Of a stretch of 64,000 nucleotides of DNA, positions 59,808 through 64,000 are shown in pieces. Source of the DNA: Cladobotryum mycophilum (Eukaryota > Ascomycota > Sordariomycetes > Hypocreales > Hypocreaceae); the NCBI GenBank assembly GCA_036429605.1, contig JAVFKD010000004.1, positions 2,976,001-3,040,000 on the forward strand, read 5' to 3'. The translations under genes and the position numbers were made by a program. Position 1 is the stretch's first letter; each line of letters begins with the position of its first letter. The notes beneath the pieces were generated by a model. It was given only the letters and a program-made list of their open reading frames with translations, was not told the DNA's origin and ran no database searches.

Positions 59808-61301
59808 TTATGCAAAGGGATATGGAACCGAAGGAACAGGGCTGTCGCTATAGCAAGAGTGCATGGGGTTCTGGTCTCCAAGATAACCGATGCACTTCTT
59901 GCAGTTCAGGACAGTCTGTTGGTCATACGTCTGTTTAACCTGGACAATCTTGTCGTAGTTGACACCAATGGAAGAGACTCTGCTAGTCATCTTCATTGCC
60001 GTCGGCTTCATTTAGGTAAGAAGCCTGAGTGTCCAGAGGTACCTTGATCACATCAATGACAGCGCAGACAGCGGAAGCAATGGGTGCACTGGCTGAAGTC
60101 GCGGCATTTGGCTCAGACACATCAGGAACTATCATATGCTGGAGGGCGTTTCGCCAGGCCAGTTTAGCGCTAGTTGCTTGTGCGGTGTCAGGGGTATTGA
60201 CTGGCGCGGTCTTGTGAAGAATGTTCAGTTCCTGTCCAAACTGCTCGCTGACAGTATCAATGGCCTTCAACACACTACTAACAAGAGTGGTGATTTGAGA
60301 AGGGCTAGCAAAGTTGTCATCAGTAGTGAGTCAGTTGGGGGTAATGAGGGAAGATCCACCATCTCCATCTAGAGGAAGGAAATTGTTCTAGTCAGTATGG
60401 AAGGTCAGGATAAAACCGTGTAGGTGTTCAAAGTGATCTTGATACCAGCATGGTTGGACAATAATGTGTTGGAAGAGGTCAAACTCTTCAATTCTGTCAA
60501 AGGATCCCCCGCAGCAGACAGTATTTCGAGGAAGCTGACTGGGGTGGGGGCAAGAACGTTGTAGTCAGGAATCTTGCTCTTGAACTAGTTGCTTTGGTTG
60601 TTGGCCACGGCAGTAATGACGTCTCGGGGGACAGTATCCTGTGAGACATTGGAGCTGCTTGGGGTGATGGTGGTATCTAGACGCCATGCAGCCACTAGTT
60701 GTAACCATCATGCCATGGGTACTAGCGACTTGTTAACTTCCTGCGCCATGATGCCAGCGCCGATGGTGCCAATTTTTTGCTTGTTAGCAGCAGCACAGTT
60801 GGAAGCAGTAAAGGAAGACTGGAAATCCAGATTCTTCAAGTTGTATGTACGGATGGCTAAAGTATTAGTAGTAGTACTGTGTCCGAGGTAGTAATGGCCT
60901 GTGTTATTTACCACGATTCGAATGCCATGGGATTGTATGAACTGGATGGCGGCCGTGATTTTGGAAGCTTCCTGGGCGTTAACATAGAGCGCAGAGAGTT
61001 GTCCAAGGGAATAGGTCGAGCCTTCAGGCCCACCTACACCATAGAAATAGTTTCTAGCACCATAAGACTTCCATTCGGTGCCTTGTAGAGCTCTATAGGT
61101 TGACTTTCGGAAGGTGTTGTTGGTGTAGTTATCCTTTACGTTGTCGCGGGCAGGGATGTTGAAGTTTGGCGAGCTTGGGAAGCACACGCTGGAGACCGGA
61201 ACCGTGATCTTCAGGCAGCCCGAGATGGTTTGGTTGAAAGCTTGCCACTGCGCGATAATAGGCCAACAGGACTGCTCAGGTTGGCAAATATTCAAAGACA
61301 T
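59808..61301 (-). pseudogene. Broken FAD-linked oxidoreductase (BBE/isoamyl-alcohol-oxidase type)
   Basis: The N-terminal half is open from 61301 to a TGA at 60710-60708: CQPEQSCWP, then the FAD-binding loop with IRIVVNNTGHYYLGHS (most relatives read NTGHDYLGRS) and GTIGAGIMAQEV. A signal-peptide-like run (LLSLAALLATGA) lies just upstream in another frame, so a frame break may exist there too. After 60708 several in-frame stops and shifts follow. The end of the protein reappears as YLNEADGNEDD followed by TAG where Trp is expected, then VNYDKIVQVKQTYD in a new frame: the BBE C-terminal motif. Family knowledge: secreted flavoenzymes oxidising alcohols, sugars or pathway intermediates. The many independent lesions mean this copy is dead. 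Confidence 0.85.
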
Positions 61302-61711
61302 TGGCGCCAGTAGCCAAAAGGGCAGCCAAGGAGAGGAGGGTTCCCTACCGTATTTTGACCCGGGCGACGACCGCTCTCGTAAGATACTGACTGACTTTTT
61401 TATTCACCTGTTCCTTTTATTTTTACATGGAGCTGACTACCCTTTGAGACTGTTGGGGTGCTCGGATGCTGGGCAGCTATGCTGGCCCGCGTGACTTGGG
61501 CGACGATGCCATTTATTATAGCAAGCCATGAAACTATTAAACTGGAGCATCAGAAACTTGAGGCAACCGAAATTGGTGGTTATTCTATACCCCTTCTTAC
61601 TGGGCATGAAATAATAGTGTGATGGAGTCAGATGGGCTTTGGAAACGGGTCTTTTAATAGGGACCTCTGTATAAGAATTCGTGTTAGCTACAAGATTTAG
61701 CTATGGTACAT
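61302..61711. other. Intergenic between the oxidoreductase relic and the next gene
   Basis: Short region; apart from the signal-peptide-like run noted with the oxidoreductase, nothing seen. Confidence 0.4.
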
Positions 61712-63049
61712 TTACTGAGGCGAATAAGTCTGCGCAAGTCTCCACGTAGTCCCCCAGGTGTTGGATTTATCGGCCCTCGTCCTAGACCCATTGGACTGCT
61801 GGTACGGAATCAGCTTTACCGGCGTCCTCGTCGTAGGCGCCTCGACTTGCAGAGGAATCAACTTGAACAGTATCACGTCCGTATCTCCCCCGCTGAGTTC
61901 GTATACGCATAGATCCTCGCGGTCGAGGGCTGGCCGTGGTAGAACAGCACCCTTGTCTTGCCCCTATCCTCCCAGTACGCGTGCATCTCGAGCGGCCCCA
62001 GCCGCCTTTGCGGGTTCGACGCCACGAACCGAAACGCGCGCAGCTTCGCGGAACTATCGCCCCCGGGCTTGTGCAACGAGATCTCCCGGATCCAGTAGTT
62101 GTGAATCGTAAGGAAGTTACGGTTCGTGGTGACCGGCTCGTCGTACAGGTTAAACCACCGGCCGTCGGTGAGGAAGGTGCCGGGGTCATCGTACGAGCTC
62201 TTGAACTGGCGAAGGGCTGGCGGGTAGAGCCTTTGGTAGAGCGTATTGCGGAAGTTTTCAATGCGTTGTTTGGCCTCATTGCGAAAAGCTTCGGCGTCCT
62301 GCTCGGCTGTTTGTTTTGCGTCAGCCATCAGCATCAACATCCAAGTCAGATTAGGTGTAAAAAGAAATTAAAAATTAAAAAAAGAAAAAGAAGAAGGGGG
62401 GGGGAGAAAACTCAAGGAGGAGCAGAACCAACGTACTGGCGGAAATAAACATGGACAGCTCCATCCCATGGTGCAGCAAAGCTGCAATAGCAGAGATGTT
62501 TGTGTCGAGTTCGTAAATGTAGTCATACATATGGTAACTCGTGTCGTTCTCATTCGCTAGCTTCTTGTACGCCTCGTCCGCCCAGAACCTCAGCAACCCA
62601 TCCGTCGTCACGGGTGTTTTGATGCTCATGACGGTGCTGTACAGGCTGTACGTCTGGAAGCGGATGCCGTCATTTTCACTCTTGAGGGCATCGATGACAT
62701 TCTTGTAGGCTTCTCTGTTTGCCTCGGTGTTTGCACTGTGACGGCATCCATGTCAGTGTCACGTTGGAGCTTGTTCGAATGGCAGATATAGGGTTTCCGA
62801 TGTTTCAACTTACTTTCTCAAGTTATCCACAACAGTCTTGGTCCGATCCACCCAGTAATAAATCTTGGTCATAGGCCCGTGCAGCTTGGATAAGTAATCA
62901 AGCTGCCGGATCAGACGCTCGAGGTTGTTGAACCCGCCTACAATGTTGTCAACAACTGTTGTGTCAGGCTTGAACAGGTTGCTCTTGATCTCGTTGAAGA
63001 CCGTGCGAACGGCGAACTTGATGATGAAGTTGAGGATAGCGGACGACAT
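61712..63049 (-). CDS. Unrecognised three-exon gene, possible frame break near its end
   Basis: ATG at 63049. Exons 63049-62814, 62735-62437 and 62306 onward; introns of 78 and 130 nt (GTAAGT..CAG, GTACGT..CAG) fit in phase. The frame stops at 61873, giving 322 residues. The first ~170 residues look helical (VVDNIVGGFNNLERLIRQLD, MYDYIYELDTNISAIAALLH); the rest looks like beta-sheet (TDGRWFNLYDEPV, IHNYWIREISLHKPG). A second open stretch with good coding character continues in the next frame to TAA at 61714-61712. The change would fall at a five-base homopolymer (61887-61891), so one lost base, real or an assembly error, is possible. No signal peptide and no family recognised; I assign no function. 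Confidence 0.65.
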
Positions 63050-63805
63050 TTTGTCTTTCTCTTCTAGTTATGACACTATGAAGCTGGACAGTTGTCGTTG
63101 TTTAGGAGATGTTTATGTAGTAGATAATAATGCCCAACTATTTACCCGAGGAGACTAAGGGGTATTATATAGATTTTGCTCTCTGCATGACCCATAGTTA
63201 TGTACGCGGCTGAAAGGAGAAATGTATTATGTAAACCTGCGTCCGCATGCCGTGTCATCCATACCATGTAACTCATACTACAAAATAATTCAGCAGATAC
63301 ATGGTGGTGCATTCCTCAAGGCCGAGATCATTTAGATATAACCTTATCTTTATGAGTAAATAGTTGTATTAGATGGTCGCTACAATGCAAGTGAACCAGG
63401 TATAGCACTCCGTATAAGCAGCAATAGTCCAGATAAGCACATTTCCGTTGGAGAGAAAAACAACCCCTGGGTAGACACGGTGGGGTAAGGAAAGGCAAAT
63501 TGTGAGAATGTCCGGCCTGTCACGTATGACACGTCCCTTTTGGCAGACGCGCCGCTGCAAAATGCTGATACCTTTATGAAAAATAAAAAAAGGATGATTG
63601 AGGACAGAGTCAGGATCGTCAGTAACATCTTTAGCGATCAAGGCACCGCACCGACTATACCTAACCTCGGCGCGTCGCCTCATTCGAGGCTTACCGTCCT
63701 AATAAATTAAGTCTTCCTAAACCTTTTCTTTCAGCATAAAGATGAAAACTATATTCACTATTTCGATGTGTTTAATTGGGGCCGTAAGCAAGATTCCAAT
63801 CCACC
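63050..63805. other. Intergenic
   Basis: Upstream side of the minus-strand gene; no supported gene. Minus frames at 63369-63683 lack domains. Confidence 0.4.
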
Positions 63806-63892
63806 TTGCGATCGTGCAACCCAATAAGAGAGTGTGCGTGTGCCAATAACATATGTCCATCAATCAAAGAGAAGCGAATCCCTATCACAGCC

Positions 63893-64000
63893 AACATGTC
63901 TAACGGTAGGCTTCTAGCTATTATAAGGACTGTGGTGGATCAATTGGCCGTTTCGTATTTGTTTTTCAGGGGCAAGGATGAGAAGCAGTCAGGGGACTAA
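63893..64000 (+). pseudogene. Weak NACHT-like trace at the window end
   Basis: A plus-strand frame reads QLAVSYLFFRGKDEKQSGD and ends at TAA. Fungal NLR NACHT domains often carry LASFFFKRGEGDRG-type sequence just after the P-loop region. The piece is too short to be sure and would be a fragment of a gene or relic; P-loop sequence is not visible upstream. Confidence 0.2.

Overview
The window is nuclear DNA of a filamentous ascomycete, most likely a Sordariomycete (Hypocreales would fit, but that is inference). The signs are short 49-94 nt introns with GT..AG ends and CTAAC-type branch points, an Lgl/Sro7 exocytosis gene, a fungal ankyrin-CorA-like membrane protein, fungal HNH_2 and small-kinase families, a pogo/Fot1 transposon with RIP-type decay, and an intron-containing tRNA-Pro. 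Gene density is normal for the first 9 kb and very low afterwards, which is typical of an accessory or subtelomere-like region.

Layout. 1-2858: 3' part of an Sro7/Lgl gene. 3.4-4.2 kb: decayed coding traces. 4267-8748: a ten-exon ankyrin-repeat protein with CorA-like membrane segments. 10.0-24.1 kb (block A) and 26.6-39.7 kb (block B): two diverged copies of one ~13-14 kb segment in direct tandem. Each block holds, in the same order, an HNH endonuclease-like gene, ~6 kb with no credible gene but with conserved non-coding patches, a small two-exon gene (X in A, X' in B), a second small two-exon gene (Y in A, Y' in B), and a convergent coding-like trace (W). A RIP-mutated pogo/Fot1 transposon with 39-bp terminal inverted repeats (24690-26550) sits at the junction.

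41.1-42.0 kb: small protein-kinase-like gene (minus). 44.6 kb: tRNA-Pro(AGG) with a 20-nt intron. 45-57 kb: nearly empty, with one possible minus-strand gene near 51.0-51.7 kb. 57133-57708: another small two-exon gene (Z). 59.8-61.3 kb: broken FAD-linked (BBE-type) oxidoreductase, minus. 61.7-63.05 kb: unrecognised three-exon gene, minus. The last 200 bases carry a weak NACHT-like trace.

The main discovery candidate is the tandem A/B block. Its two families of tiny spliced genes have no family I recognise. Their introns sit at the same codon position and phase in both copies, TATA boxes lie upstream, and the B copies are partly broken. Paralogue comparison also shows that the two frame breaks in HNH copy A each coincide with a one-base deficit beside or inside a homopolymer, so assembly error must be excluded before it is called a pseudogene.
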